Assembly: GCA_009712615.1 (NCBI GenBank)
Contig: WASR01000118.1
Location: 16,292-22,845 of the forward strand
DNA: 6,554 nt
Direction: 5' to 3'
Source of the DNA: Methanobacterium sp.
GTDB taxonomy: Archaea; Methanobacteriota; Methanobacteria; Methanobacteriales; Methanobacteriaceae
Of this stretch, positions 1 through 6,554 are shown one piece after another; the first letter of the stretch is position 1, and every line of letters begins with the position of its first letter. The notes below the pieces were generated by a model, which searched no databases, was not told where the DNA came from, and worked only from the letters and a program-made list of their open reading frames with translations. The position numbers were made by a program, and so were the translations under genes.

Positions 1-879
1 CATAGATTTACCCATTAAAGGCCCCATAGCCCCCATTTTTCGTTCTTTGATCATTTCAATGTTTTCTTCTATCAGACCATCGATGATGGATTCTACATCA
101 GATTCAGAAAGCATGACCAGATTTAGTTTAATGGCTATCTTCTCTGGAGAGCCCATATCATCACATATGGCAGTTAAAATTTCATTAACAGCATCTTTAG
201 CTATTTTACCAGAACCCACAAGTGAAAATGTTTCCACCAGTATTTCGTTGTTGAGTTTGGAAATGTTTTTTCCATCCCTCTTCAACTCTTTAAGTGTGTA
301 AGCTAATGCCGATCCTACTGTAGTTGGATCTAGATCTGTTTTAGTAATAATGTACTCAAAATCATCAGCCCTTTCCAATCGGACAAGTTGGTTTGCGATA
401 TCCTGGCTCAACCCATATTCCTTTATTATTCTGTTTTTCTTTTCATCAGGAAGTTCTGGTAAGCTTGCTTGAATTTTTTCGAGGTAATTCTTCTTTATAA
501 CAGTTGTCGGTATGTCTGTTTCTACATACATCCTGCTTGCTGTTGGTAAAGGCCTCAAATATTCGCTGTTAGCATCTTCTAAAACCTTTCTAGTTTCCTC
601 TGGAACCTCGATTATGGCCGTATTTGCCCGTCTTTGAACTTCTTTTATGGCATTAGATGCTTTTTCTTCTTCATCTGCCACTAGGATAAATGCATCTTGG
701 TCAGACAGTTCTAGATGATTTTCTAGGGATTTTACTTCTTCCATCGTGATTCCATAGGCTGGAAGTTCATCAGTATGGAAAAGACCTGAAACACCCATCT
801 TCTTGGCGTAACCCGCCAGTTCTGTTCCAAAACGTCTTCCAGGTTGGATTTCTTTTTTAATTAAACCCTTAAATCCTAT
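1..879 (-). CDS. gatE: GatE C-terminal half (continuation beyond an in-frame stop; 3' end off the left edge)
   Basis: This stretch has no stop codon for 293 codons and continues the gatE frame directly after the TAA at 880-882. It opens with the end of the GAD (AspRS-like) insertion domain: [20 protein letters not shown], then the family block [12 protein letters not shown]. It then runs through the helical and YqeY-like tail that in GatB/GatE proteins contacts tRNA, with [16 protein letters not shown] and a lysine-rich end reaching GPLMGKSM at base 1. GatE proteins are about 620 residues, so roughly 15-20 C-terminal residues lie outside the window. The first internal ATG (796-798) has no Shine-Dalgarno sequence and sits mid-domain, so independent translation of this half looks unlikely. 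It is the second half of one gene, seen directly from frame and family continuity; whether it is expressed depends on whether the TAA is real. Confidence 0.88.
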   Translation of the reverse strand, partial: MGFKGLIKKEIQPGRRFGTELAGYAKKMGVSGLFHTDELPAYGITMEEVKSLENHLELSDQDAFILVADEEEKASNAIKEVQRRANTAIIEVPEETRKVLEDANSEYLRPLPTASRMYVETDIPTTVIKKNYLEKIQASLPELPDEKKNRIIKEYGLSQDIANQLVRLERADDFEYIITKTDLDPTTVGSALAYTLKELKRDGKNISKLNNEILVETFSLVGSGKIAKDAVNEILTAICDDMGSPEKIAIKLNLVMLSESDVESIIDGLIEENIEMIKERKMGAMGPLMGKSM

Positions 880-882
880 TTA
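880..882 (-). other. In-frame TAA stop inside gatE
   Basis: On the minus strand the codons read GTC CTG GCA ATC AAA TAA ATA GGA TTT, where relatives read approximately V-L-A-x-x-L-K-G-F. The stop therefore replaces a leucine position, most simply TTA to TAA, with frame kept on both sides and no insertion or deletion. It falls at codon 307 of the gene counted from ATG 1800. Confidence 0.9.
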
Positions 883-1800
883 TTTGATTGCCAGGACTTG
901 TCCTCCCTTCGATATTGCCGACGATATTATTTTTGATTCTGTTTTATCGAAGATTCTGCCGACATCATGGATGTTCTCATCAACTTTGGCGTTTCTTTCT
1001 TGTAGCTCATTTCTGATTTCAATAAGACCAATCTGTCTTTTAACCTCATTTTCAACCATTTTAGGCATGGTATCCAAGTCCTGAACACCCTTAATCTCTA
1101 CCCTAGCACCTTCAGCAATAGAAATGTTCAAATCCTGTCTTATGGTTCCTAATCCCCGTTTAACCTTAGTACTCCTTAGAACCTGTCCTAATTGATATGC
1201 CACATCCCTAACCTGTTCTGGATGTTTCATTGATGGGTCTGTTGTTACTTCTAAAAGGGGTATTCCGAGCCTGTCAAGCCTGAAAATTATTTTACCCTTC
1301 TTTTCACCAATACGTCTGGCAGCATCCTCTTCTAAACAGAGATTTTCTATTACAACTTTCCCATGATCTGTTTCTATGTGTCCATCAGTTGCAATGAGCC
1401 CTGTTCTCTGAAATCCTCCGGTATTACTCCCATCTATTACCTGTTTTCTCATTGTGTGAAATTCATCCACAACATTCATGTTCAGTAATGAAGCTATGGT
1501 CAATGCTATTTCTAGAGCCTCTTTGTTTAATGGGTGTGGAGGTTCATCATCAGATTCGACAAGGCAGGTTTCATGATCGTAAGATTCGTAAATAAATTCA
1601 AGTTTTCTCCGAGATTCCTCAAAAGCAGCCCTGTCAATTTTTCCCAGTTCACTTTGTGTTGGTCTTAAGTATCTAAGCAATTTATAATCAGGTTTTTCAG
1701 CAATCAATTCACATTTACATGGACAAAATAATTTTTTTTCAGTGTTAAGTTGTTGATGAATCTCTAATCCCATTTTAAGACCTAATTCTTCGTAATTCAT
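880..1800 (-). CDS. gatE: Glu-tRNA(Gln) amidotransferase subunit E, N-terminal half ending at a premature TAA
   Basis: GatE is the archaeal subunit that phosphorylates the gamma-carboxylate of Glu-tRNA(Gln) with ATP and amidates it with ammonia supplied by GatD, in the cytoplasm. The 306-residue stretch covers the GatB-type cradle domain: GLEIHQQL (residues 11-18), the Cys26-x-Cys28-x-Cys30 metal-binding pattern of the family, [32 protein letters not shown] and [11 protein letters not shown]. It ends inside the GAD insertion domain at [12 protein letters not shown]. I chose ATG 1800 over the in-frame GTG 1806 because GGAGG (1808-1812) lies 7 nt before the ATG but only 1 nt before the GTG, and because the family starts a few residues before GLEIHQQL. 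It lies 20 nt after gatD, so the two are probably co-transcribed. Full GatE is about 620 residues; the missing half follows in the same frame (1-879). A real stop would leave a protein lacking its tRNA-binding helical and tail domains. Confidence 0.93.
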   Translation of the reverse strand: MNYEELGLKMGLEIHQQLNTEKKLFCPCKCELIAEKPDYKLLRYLRPTQSELGKIDRAAFEESRRKLEFIYESYDHETCLVESDDEPPHPLNKEALEIALTIASLLNMNVVDEFHTMRKQVIDGSNTGGFQRTGLIATDGHIETDHGKVVIENLCLEEDAARRIGEKKGKIIFRLDRLGIPLLEVTTDPSMKHPEQVRDVAYQLGQVLRSTKVKRGLGTIRQDLNISIAEGARVEIKGVQDLDTMPKMVENEVKRQIGLIEIRNELQERNAKVDENIHDVGRIFDKTESKIISSAISKGGQVLAIK

Positions 1801-1807
1801 GATCACC

Positions 1808-1812
1808 CCTCC
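1808..1812 (-). promoter_or_regulatory. Shine-Dalgarno of gatE (decides the start)
   Basis: GGAGG on the minus strand in the context CTGGGGAGGGGTGATCATG. The spacer to ATG 1800 is 7 nt, the same as for the other genes of the window. It is too close to GTG 1806 to serve that codon. Confidence 0.8.
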
Positions 1813-1820
1813 CCAGAAAT

Positions 1821-3134
1821 TCAGTTCAAAAAGAATTTTTCAGATGATTTTTCTCCTAATTCTCCTGCTACATCGGTGTGTATAATTTTTTCCACTTCTT
1901 TAATGTTGTCTGTCTGTCCAAGGGCCCATACCAGTTTTACAAAGGCTGTTTCAGGGAGCATATCAAGGCCAGATATCACTCCTGCCGATAGAATTCTTCT
2001 TCCAGTACTGTACACATTCATGTTCACCAGCCCATACAAACACTGTGAAGTCATGAGCACAGGAATAGATTCATCTGCAGCCCTTTCAAGGGAAGGAATT
2101 AACCCTTCAGGACAGTGGCCCAAACCAGTACCCTCCAAAACCATTCCTCTGTACCCATTATCAATATGATAATCAATTAGTTCTGCCTGAATTCCAGGGT
2201 AACTTTTTATAAAAGCAACCTTTTCTTCTATTTCATCTTCTATTATCAAGGATTCAGTGCTTCGTTTGTTGTAAACCACATCTTTGTCAACTAGTTTGAG
2301 TTTTGATTTTTGTATTTTAGCAAGAGGCAGGGAGTTTATGCTTCTAAAAGTATCCCTTCGTGTTGTATGCATTTTTCTTACCTTTGTTCCCCTGTGAAGA
2401 TAACAGTAGGAGTCATCTTCCTCAGCATGCATACAAAGACTAACCTCAGCTATATCAGATTTAGCAGCTACAACAGAGCTAATGAGATTCATAAACGCAT
2501 CAGAAGATGGCCTGTCTGAACTCCTTTGAGCACCTGTTACAACCACCGGCACTGGTGTTTTCAGCATGAAGCTTAACGCTGCAGAAGTGTAATGCATTGT
2601 ATCGGTACCGTGTGCAATTACAACACCATCAGCCCCGCTGTTAATTTCATCAGCAACTGACCTTGCGGTTTTAACCCAATACTCAGGTTTCATATTCTCG
2701 CTTAAAATGTTGAAAATGGCCTTTCCAGTTATGTTGGCATGTTCCAGTAATTCAGGATTGGCACGTATCAAATCGTCTGCAGTAAAAGCTGGATGAACTG
2801 CTCCAGTTTTATAATCAATCACAGAAGCCACTGTTCCTCCTGTTGATACTATTGAAATATCTGGTTTTTCAGCATCATTTTCTATGTTGAGTGGAGCCAG
2901 CTCTATCTTGGGTTTATCCCCACTTTCCACCAGTTCTGCTTTCGCATTATTAACATCTATTCCAACATTGTAACCACTGTTCAATTTGATTACAATGTGT
3001 TTTTCATCAGGATCTTCTGCCCTATCAAGAAGTATTCCAAAATAGGATGTTCCATTCTTTTCAACCTTTATTAAGTCTCCAATTGACAAACCTGATGAAT
3101 CCAAAAACTCAGCCGACAAACCTTTATAAACCAT
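1821..3134 (-). CDS. gatD: Glu-tRNA(Gln) amidotransferase subunit D (asparaginase-like)
   Basis: GatD is the glutaminase half of the archaeal GatDE complex. It hydrolyses glutamine and passes ammonia to GatE, which makes Gln-tRNA(Gln); archaea need this because most lack glutaminyl-tRNA synthetase. The 437 residues comprise a small N-terminal beta-barrel domain (about 1-80) and a type I asparaginase domain (about 92-430). Active-site motifs are visible: STGGTVAS with Thr101, [14 protein letters not shown] with Thr177 and Asp178, and [15 protein letters not shown] with Lys254. These match, from memory, the numbering of the Methanothermobacter enzyme (about 435 residues). Other family blocks are [39 protein letters not shown] and [10 protein letters not shown] chose ATG 3134, giving MVYKG, over the in-frame TTG 3152 because GAGGG (3142-3146) lies 7 nt before the ATG, inside the longer reading. 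It ends with TGA 20 nt before gatE. The frame is intact, unlike gatE. Confidence 0.97.
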   Translation of the reverse strand: MVYKGLSAEFLDSSGLSIGDLIKVEKNGTSYFGILLDRAEDPDEKHIVIKLNSGYNVGIDVNNAKAELVESGDKPKIELAPLNIENDAEKPDISIVSTGGTVASVIDYKTGAVHPAFTADDLIRANPELLEHANITGKAIFNILSENMKPEYWVKTARSVADEINSGADGVVIAHGTDTMHYTSAALSFMLKTPVPVVVTGAQRSSDRPSSDAFMNLISSVVAAKSDIAEVSLCMHAEEDDSYCYLHRGTKVRKMHTTRRDTFRSINSLPLAKIQKSKLKLVDKDVVYNKRSTESLIIEDEIEEKVAFIKSYPGIQAELIDYHIDNGYRGMVLEGTGLGHCPEGLIPSLERAADESIPVLMTSQCLYGLVNMNVYSTGRRILSAGVISGLDMLPETAFVKLVWALGQTDNIKEVEKIIHTDVAGELGEKSSEKFFLN

Positions 3135-3141
3135 TGATTTT

Positions 3142-3146
3142 CCCTC
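3142..3146 (-). promoter_or_regulatory. Shine-Dalgarno of gatD (decides the start)
   Basis: GAGGG on the minus strand, 7 nt before ATG 3134. It lies within the extension that would be coding if the in-frame TTG at 3152 were used, which argues against that start. Confidence 0.7.
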
Positions 3147-3185
3147 TATCAAAATTTAAATTAATATTTTTAGCTTAAACAAAAA

Positions 3186-3198
3186 AATTCTCAGAATT
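3186..3198. repeat. Small inverted repeat in the gatD leader
   Basis: AATTC-TCA-GAATT is a perfect 5-bp inverted repeat with a 3-nt centre, 52 nt before the gatD ATG. If the TATA-like element at 3205-3213 is used, transcription would start close to or within this site, a usual place for an archaeal repressor operator. The repeat is visible; the operator role is inference, and in such AT-rich DNA it may be chance. Confidence 0.35.
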
Positions 3199-3204
3199 GA
3201 ATAT

Positions 3205-3253
3205 TATATTTATCTAGTGTTATATTTACTTAGAGTTGAATGTATCTATTTAG
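3205..3253 (-). promoter_or_regulatory. Probable gatDE promoter region with three copies of a 13-nt TATA-containing repeat
   Basis: Read on the minus strand, the copies are CTAAATAGATACA (3241-3253), CTAAGTAAATATA (3221-3233) and CTAGATAAATATA (3205-3217), consensus CTARRTARATAYA. The last two agree at 11 of 13 positions, and starts are 16 and 20 nt apart. TAAATATA resembles the archaeal box A. From the copy nearest the gene, a start about 25 nt downstream would fall near 3183 and give a leader of about 50 nt. The repeats are seen in the sequence; promoter use and any regulator binding are inferred. Confidence 0.5.
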
Positions 3254-3267
3254 TTGTATATATAATA

Positions 3268-3281
3268 AAACTTTTAAGTTT
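3268..3281. repeat. Small inverted repeat AAACTT-TT-AAGTTT
   Basis: A perfect 6-bp inverted repeat with a 2-nt centre, between the xth U-tract and the gatD promoter region. The 2-nt centre is too short for a full hairpin. It could be a weak transcript structure after the xth U-tract or a protein site. AT-rich context makes chance plausible. Confidence 0.3.
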
Positions 3282-3282
3282 C

Positions 3283-3290
3283 AAAAAAAA
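3283..3290 (-). terminator. U8 tract, probable transcription terminator of xth
   Basis: On the minus strand eight consecutive T residues occur 25 nt after the xth stop codon, followed by more T-rich sequence (GTTTTATTATATATA). Archaeal intrinsic termination relies mainly on such U-tracts without needing a strong hairpin. Position between xth and the gatD promoter region fits. Confidence 0.6.
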
Positions 3291-3315
3291 GTTGATGTAT
3301 AATCGCTACCCTGAA

Positions 3316-4089
3316 TCATAGTTTAACATCGATTCCAACTGGGCAGTGATCTGACCCCATCACATCTGGGAGGATGTAGGCTGCACTGACATTTTTCATG
3401 AATTCTCTGTTAACGAAGAAGTAATCCAACCTCCAACCAACATTTCTATCCCTTGCACGTGTACGGTAACTCCACCAAGTGTATTTCTCTGGTTCTTGAT
3501 TAAATTCTCTGAAGGTGTCAACGTAACCATGATCCAATAATTTGTCTATCCATGCTCTTTCTTCTGGTAAGAAACCTGAAATTTTTGAGTTTTCCTTGGG
3601 ATGTGCTAGATCAATTTCCTTATGTGCCGTGTTGACATCTCCACAAACAACGATGTTTTTTCCCTGATCCTTCAGTTCATCAGCATATTCAAGAAAAGTA
3701 TCGTAAAATTCCATCTTATAATCTAATCTTTCTTGGGACATTTTTCCATTTGGGAAATATATGTTAAACAGTACAAAATCTCCATAATCCGTTATCAAGG
3801 TTCTTCCTTCGGTATCAAATTTTTCAACTCCAAATCCATACTTCACCCCTTCAGGCTTAATAGAAGTGTAGGTTGCAGTGCCGCTGTAGCCCCTTCTGGA
3901 CGCTTCGGACACGTAAAGCTGATATCCATCCACTTCACGAATGTCTGGAGGAAATTGCTTTCTTACTGCCTTAGTTTCCTGAATGCATAAAATATCAGGT
4001 TTTTCGGTGCTAAACCAGTCCAAAAAACCTTTTTTATGTACAGCTCTTATTCCATTGACGTTCCATGATAATATTCTGATTTTATCCAT
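3316..4089 (-). CDS. xth: Exonuclease III family AP endonuclease, Mth212-type (probable DNA uridine endonuclease)
   Basis: A Mg-dependent DNA repair nuclease of the ExoIII/APE1 (EEP) family that nicks DNA 5' to abasic sites and degrades 3' ends. All 257 residues are present. Catalytic motifs are LSWNVNG (Asn10, Asn12), CIQETK (Glu38), Tyr111 in [17 protein letters not shown] (Asp151, Asn153), and GSDHCP (Asp247, His248). Length and numbering equal those of Methanothermobacter Mth212, which also cuts directly at uracil in DNA and so compensates for a missing uracil glycosylase. The residues reported for uridine recognition in Mth212 (Lys125, Asn153, Ser171, Arg209) are all present here at the same numbers. 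The uridine activity is therefore a good inference, not proven. The gene stands alone, with ATG 4089 preceded 7 nt upstream by AAGGGG, TGA as stop, a U8 tract after it and TATA-like elements before it. Frame intact. Confidence 0.95.
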   Translation of the reverse strand: MDKIRILSWNVNGIRAVHKKGFLDWFSTEKPDILCIQETKAVRKQFPPDIREVDGYQLYVSEASRRGYSGTATYTSIKPEGVKYGFGVEKFDTEGRTLITDYGDFVLFNIYFPNGKMSQERLDYKMEFYDTFLEYADELKDQGKNIVVCGDVNTAHKEIDLAHPKENSKISGFLPEERAWIDKLLDHGYVDTFREFNQEPEKYTWWSYRTRARDRNVGWRLDYFFVNREFMKNVSAAYILPDVMGSDHCPVGIDVKL

Positions 4090-4149
4090 TTTATTTCCCC
4101 TTATTTTGGATTTTTTCCGACTCTTTGACCTTTTTTGATATTGTTCATA

Positions 4150-4160
4150 GATTTATATCC
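4150..4160 (-). promoter_or_regulatory. TATA-like element, candidate xth promoter
   Basis: GGATATAAATC on the minus strand, about 60 nt before the xth ATG. A start some 25 nt downstream, near 4128, would give a leader of about 40 nt. A second TATA-like element (TTTATAAA, 4202-4209) lies farther upstream, so which one is used is open. Confidence 0.4.
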
Positions 4161-4200
4161 AACTCTAAAGAAATTGGTGCAACTTCATTTGTAGCTCATG

Positions 4201-4211
4201 TTTATAAATTA
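4201..4211 (-). promoter_or_regulatory. Second TATA-like element upstream of xth
   Basis: AATTTATAAAC on the minus strand, 27 nt after the korB-type stop codon. It matches the methanogen box A core TTTATA better than the element at 4150-4160, but would give a leader of about 90 nt. No U-tract is visible in the 148-bp gap, so some xth transcription could also come from readthrough of the oxidoreductase operon. Confidence 0.3.
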
Positions 4212-4237
4212 AGGCAGTCTGGATAACCATTCTCAGA

Positions 4238-5098
4238 TTATTTCTTAGTTTCCATGAGCTTTTTCAATTTTTCCATGTCCTGTTTCCTTGTAAACATTGG
4301 AGATTTATCTGTTTTGTAAACTGATAAACTTTCTTCGAATGTTTTCTTTTTCTCGTTGATATAGAAAATTCCCAATGGATACTTTTCTGTTTCTATGGCT
4401 CTTTTAAAGGCTTGTTCCCTATCGTATGGATCATGGGATTCATCTAGGTAGTAAGTGTTGTTTTTAAACCATTGAAAAGTGTTAAGCTTGTTGAATGTTA
4501 CGCAAGGTTGGAATATATCTACCAGCGAGTAACCATTGTGTTCTATGGCTTTTTTAAGTATTTCTTTTGTTTCATTTATATCTCCACTGAATGCTCTTGC
4601 AACAAATGAAGCATTCAATGAAATTGCTGTTGCCAAAGGATTAAATGGTTCTTCAAAAACCCCGTCAACTTGTAGTGGTGTGTTGAAGTCTAGTTGACTT
4701 GTTGGAGATGCTTGTCCCTTGGTTAAACCATAAACCATGTTGTTATGCACTATGTTAACGATGTTTGGGTTTCTTCGTATGTTGTGTATGAAATGGTTGC
4801 CTCCCTCACCATAGGTACATCCATCCCCACTGACATTGAATACTAAAATTTCTGGATTTACTGCCCTAATTGCAGCTGAAACTGGTAATGATCTTCCATG
4901 CAACCCATTGAAAACATTTGATTTTATGTAATGAGGTAATTTTCCTGCCTGACCTATTCCAGACACCATAATAACTTCTTCAGGAGCTATTTCTAATTCT
5001 GCCAATGTTTCCTTGAGTGCTTTCAATATTGAAAAATTTCCACAACCTGGGCACCATGCAATATCAGCACCTTCGACATCGAACTGTGTAGATTCCAT
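4238..5098 (-). CDS. 2-oxoacid:ferredoxin oxidoreductase beta subunit (KorB-like, TPP and Fe-S binding)
   Basis: The beta subunit binds thiamine pyrophosphate and a 4Fe-4S cluster and, with the alpha subunit encoded just upstream, interconverts a 2-oxoacid plus CoA with acyl-CoA, CO2 and reduced ferredoxin in the cytoplasm. Visible motifs in the 286 residues: WCPGCGN (Cys16, Cys19), [10 protein letters not shown] (64-72), the Mg-TPP motif [13 protein letters not shown] (Asp92) with Asn119-Asn120 in [16 protein letters not shown] (131-134), and FQPCVT (Cys199). The common GIGCSSR segment reads GIGQAGK here, so the usual third cluster cysteine is absent; Cys94 is the only other cysteine. GGAGG (5106-5110) inside the end of the alpha gene lies 7 nt before ATG 5098. 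Substrate is uncertain: 2-oxoglutarate and pyruvate are both possible, so no symbol is given. The frame is intact and ends with TAA. Confidence 0.93.
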   Translation of the reverse strand: MESTQFDVEGADIAWCPGCGNFSILKALKETLAELEIAPEEVIMVSGIGQAGKLPHYIKSNVFNGLHGRSLPVSAAIRAVNPEILVFNVSGDGCTYGEGGNHFIHNIRRNPNIVNIVHNNMVYGLTKGQASPTSQLDFNTPLQVDGVFEEPFNPLATAISLNASFVARAFSGDINETKEILKKAIEHNGYSLVDIFQPCVTFNKLNTFQWFKNNTYYLDESHDPYDREQAFKRAIETEKYPLGIFYINEKKKTFEESLSVYKTDKSPMFTRKQDMEKLKKLMETKK

Positions 5099-5100
5099 TA

Positions 5101-6554
5101 TTAAGCCTCCAAAAACTCTTTTAAGTGCTTTTCTATTTCTTCAACAGAAAAGGGCATTCCATTGTACTTCAAAACTTTTTTATGTAAATCTTGCCCTGTT
5201 TTAAGTTTGATAAGATCCGCAAATTGTCCCTGGGCATTATTTTCAAAAATGATGGTTTTATCAGCCTTGCCCAAGTAGCTTGATACTGATTTATCCAATG
5301 GATACACTTGTTTGAAATATAAAAAGCTGATATTTTCTTGGTTTAAATTTTTTAGACCCTCAACAATGGGTCCATAGGTTGATCCCCATCCAATAATTAA
5401 ATATTTGTAATCGGAACTTCCAATAAGCTCTGGAGCCAAAACATCTTTCTCTATTAAATCCAGTTTCTTAAGACGTTTTTCAACCATTTTGTCCCTAATA
5501 TCAAGATTCTCAGTCAGATGTCCCTCTTCATCATGTTCATCTGAATCAACCACCACAATGCCATCACCATACCCAGGAATGCCTCTAGGTGATATTCCAT
5601 TCTCAGTTAGCTGGTATCGTTTGTAATTTTTATCAGTTTTAATTAGATGAGGTTCTATTTCTGTTGTATCTATATCAATCAGAGGTATGTTGTAGTAAAT
5701 ATCTGCAAAGTACTGGTCAGATAGTATAAAAACTGGAATTTGATACTTATCAGCCAGATTGAATGCACTTTGTGAAATATAGAATGCATCTTCTAGATTT
5801 CCCGGAGTAAATATTATTCTTGGAAACTCACCAGGCCCTGAATAAAGTGCTAGGTTAAGATCTTCCTGAGAAGTTCTAGTTGGAAGTCCAACTGCAGGTC
5901 CGGGTCTTTGTGCAAGATAAATTACAACAGGAGTTTCTATCATTCCAGAAAGTCCAACAGCTTCTTCCATAAGAGCAAATCCGCTTCCAGATGTTGCAAC
6001 AAGGGATCTAGCTCCCGCATATGATCCTCCAAGTGCCATATTTATAGCTGCGATTTCATCTTCTGCTTGCTCAAATATCATTTCAAATTCATCCGAATTT
6101 GATGCAATGAATGATTGTAAGGGTGTTGAAGGGGTCATTGGGTATGAAGACATGAATTTACACCCTCCTGCAATACATCCCATACCAACAGCTTCTGTTC
6201 CGTTTAGAAGAACTTCATCCCATACATTTTCATTGGTTTTTACGTTAATATTCAGCCTGTTTGAATTCAGGACACTCTTTCCAATATCATAACCCTTAAT
6301 TCCGGCTAAAATGTCCTTATTTACTATTTTTTCTCCTTTATGTCCGAAAATATCCTGGATAGATTCATTGAATACTGTTTTTGGAACGTTTAAAATACAT
6401 GCTATTACTCCTGCTGCTATCACGTTCGAAAATATTGCGCCACCCATCTCTTTAGCCATTTCAAAAAGTGGAATTGGCAGGATATTTTCAAATGAAGTTT
6501 ATTCCAATTGTTTTTCATCCCCAATTATGATTGTGGAGTCGGATATCCTATTTT
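5101..6554 (-). CDS. 2-oxoacid:ferredoxin oxidoreductase alpha subunit (gamma-alpha fusion), 5' end off the right edge, one in-frame TAA
   Basis: The large subunit of the two-subunit enzyme, partner of the beta gene that starts 2 nt after its stop. An N-terminal gamma domain is fused to the pyrimidine-binding alpha domain. Residues counted from the internal ATG 6459: end of the gamma domain 1-65, a short linker, then YPMTPSTP (106-113), [15 protein letters not shown] (130-144; the EDE region carries the glutamate that activates TPP), [11 protein letters not shown] (156-166), [18 protein letters not shown] (184-201), and a C-terminal domain with [12 protein letters not shown]. Upstream of ATG 6459 the same frame reads [13 protein letters not shown], then TAA (6499-6501), then [17 protein letters not shown] to the window edge. 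All of this fits the gamma domain, so ATG 6459, which has no Shine-Dalgarno, is internal. About 85-100 N-terminal residues lie outside the window. It ends in tandem TAATAA. Confidence 0.88.
5106..5110 (-). promoter_or_regulatory. Shine-Dalgarno of the beta-subunit gene, inside the alpha-subunit gene
   Basis: GGAGG on the minus strand overlaps the last two sense codons of the alpha gene (GAG GCT TAA) and lies 7 nt before ATG 5098. The arrangement implies translational coupling of the two subunits. Confidence 0.8.
6499..6501 (-). other. In-frame TAA stop inside the oxidoreductase alpha gene
   Basis: On the minus strand the codons read AAA CAA TTG GAA TAA ACT TCA TTT GAA AAT ATC CTG. Both sides read as gamma-domain sequence in the same frame ([12 protein letters not shown] before, [16 protein letters not shown] after), so the stop is internal to the gene. 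It lies in a variable loop, so the original residue cannot be named; Tyr, Lys, Gln, Glu, Leu or Ser codons are one base away. Confidence 0.82.

Noticed and set aside
47..301. Plus-strand open frame of 84 codons, and similar ones at 884-1084, 1876-2169, 2310-2519, 3733-3990, 5013-5204 and 6107-6292
   Set aside because: All lie antisense to well-supported minus-strand genes, show no recognisable protein motifs, and look like by-products of the opposite strand's coding.
880..882. Pyrrolysine or selenocysteine insertion at the internal stops
   Set aside because: Pyrrolysine uses UAG and selenocysteine UGA; both internal stops are UAA. Neither position is a known site for these residues.
860..900. 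Frameshift as the cause of gatE truncation
   Set aside because: Translating through the stop gives family sequence in the same frame for 293 more codons, so no insertion or deletion is needed.
3153..3315. A tRNA, small RNA or CRISPR-type repeat in the AT-rich gap
   Set aside because: No cloverleaf, no GC-rich structured segment and no regular repeat-spacer pattern. The short repeats are better read as promoter-associated.
880..6501. Complete reassignment of UAA to a sense codon
   Set aside because: UAA ends the alpha and beta oxidoreductase genes at the expected C-termini, and conserved genes such as gatD and xth contain no internal UAA.
1..6554. Mobile element or defence island
   Set aside because: No transposase, integrase, long terminal inverted repeats or defence-type genes; gene content is housekeeping throughout.

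Overview
The window comes from an archaeon, most likely a methanogen of the Methanobacteriales (Methanobacterium-like). The main evidence is the pair gatD-gatE, the archaea-specific Glu-tRNA(Gln) amidotransferase, plus an exonuclease III homologue that matches, from memory, Methanothermobacter Mth212 in length (257 aa) and residue numbering. Supporting signs are AT-rich DNA, GGAGG-type ribosome binding sites 7 nt before each start, TATA-box-like promoters and a U-tract terminator. The genus is an inference; no database search was possible.

Every gene lies on the minus strand, so transcription runs from right to left. From right to left: (1) the alpha subunit of a 2-oxoacid:ferredoxin oxidoreductase (gamma-alpha fusion, cut by the right edge, 5101-6554), followed after 2 nt by its beta subunit (4238-5098); (2) a 148-bp gap with TATA-like elements, then a single-gene xth/Mth212-type DNA repair endonuclease (3316-4089); (3) a 163-bp very AT-rich gap holding the xth U8 terminator, a three-copy 13-nt repeat and small inverted repeats, probably the gatDE promoter region; (4) gatD (1821-3134), then after 20 nt gatE (1800 down to the left edge, where its last codons are missing). 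GatD releases ammonia from glutamine and GatE uses it to convert Glu-tRNA(Gln) to Gln-tRNA(Gln). The oxidoreductase pair interconverts a 2-oxoacid and an acyl-CoA using ferredoxin. The endonuclease repairs AP sites and probably uracil in DNA. All are housekeeping functions.

The striking point is that two of these conserved genes, gatE and the oxidoreductase alpha gene, each carry one in-frame TAA (880-882 and 6499-6501) with recognisable family sequence continuing in the same frame on both sides. No indel is needed to explain either. Substitution errors in the sequence, strain-level polymorphism, real nonsense mutations, or readthrough are possible. TAA also ends genes normally here, so code reassignment is unlikely. 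I see no mobile element, CRISPR array, tRNA or rRNA, and no clearly new multi-gene system.
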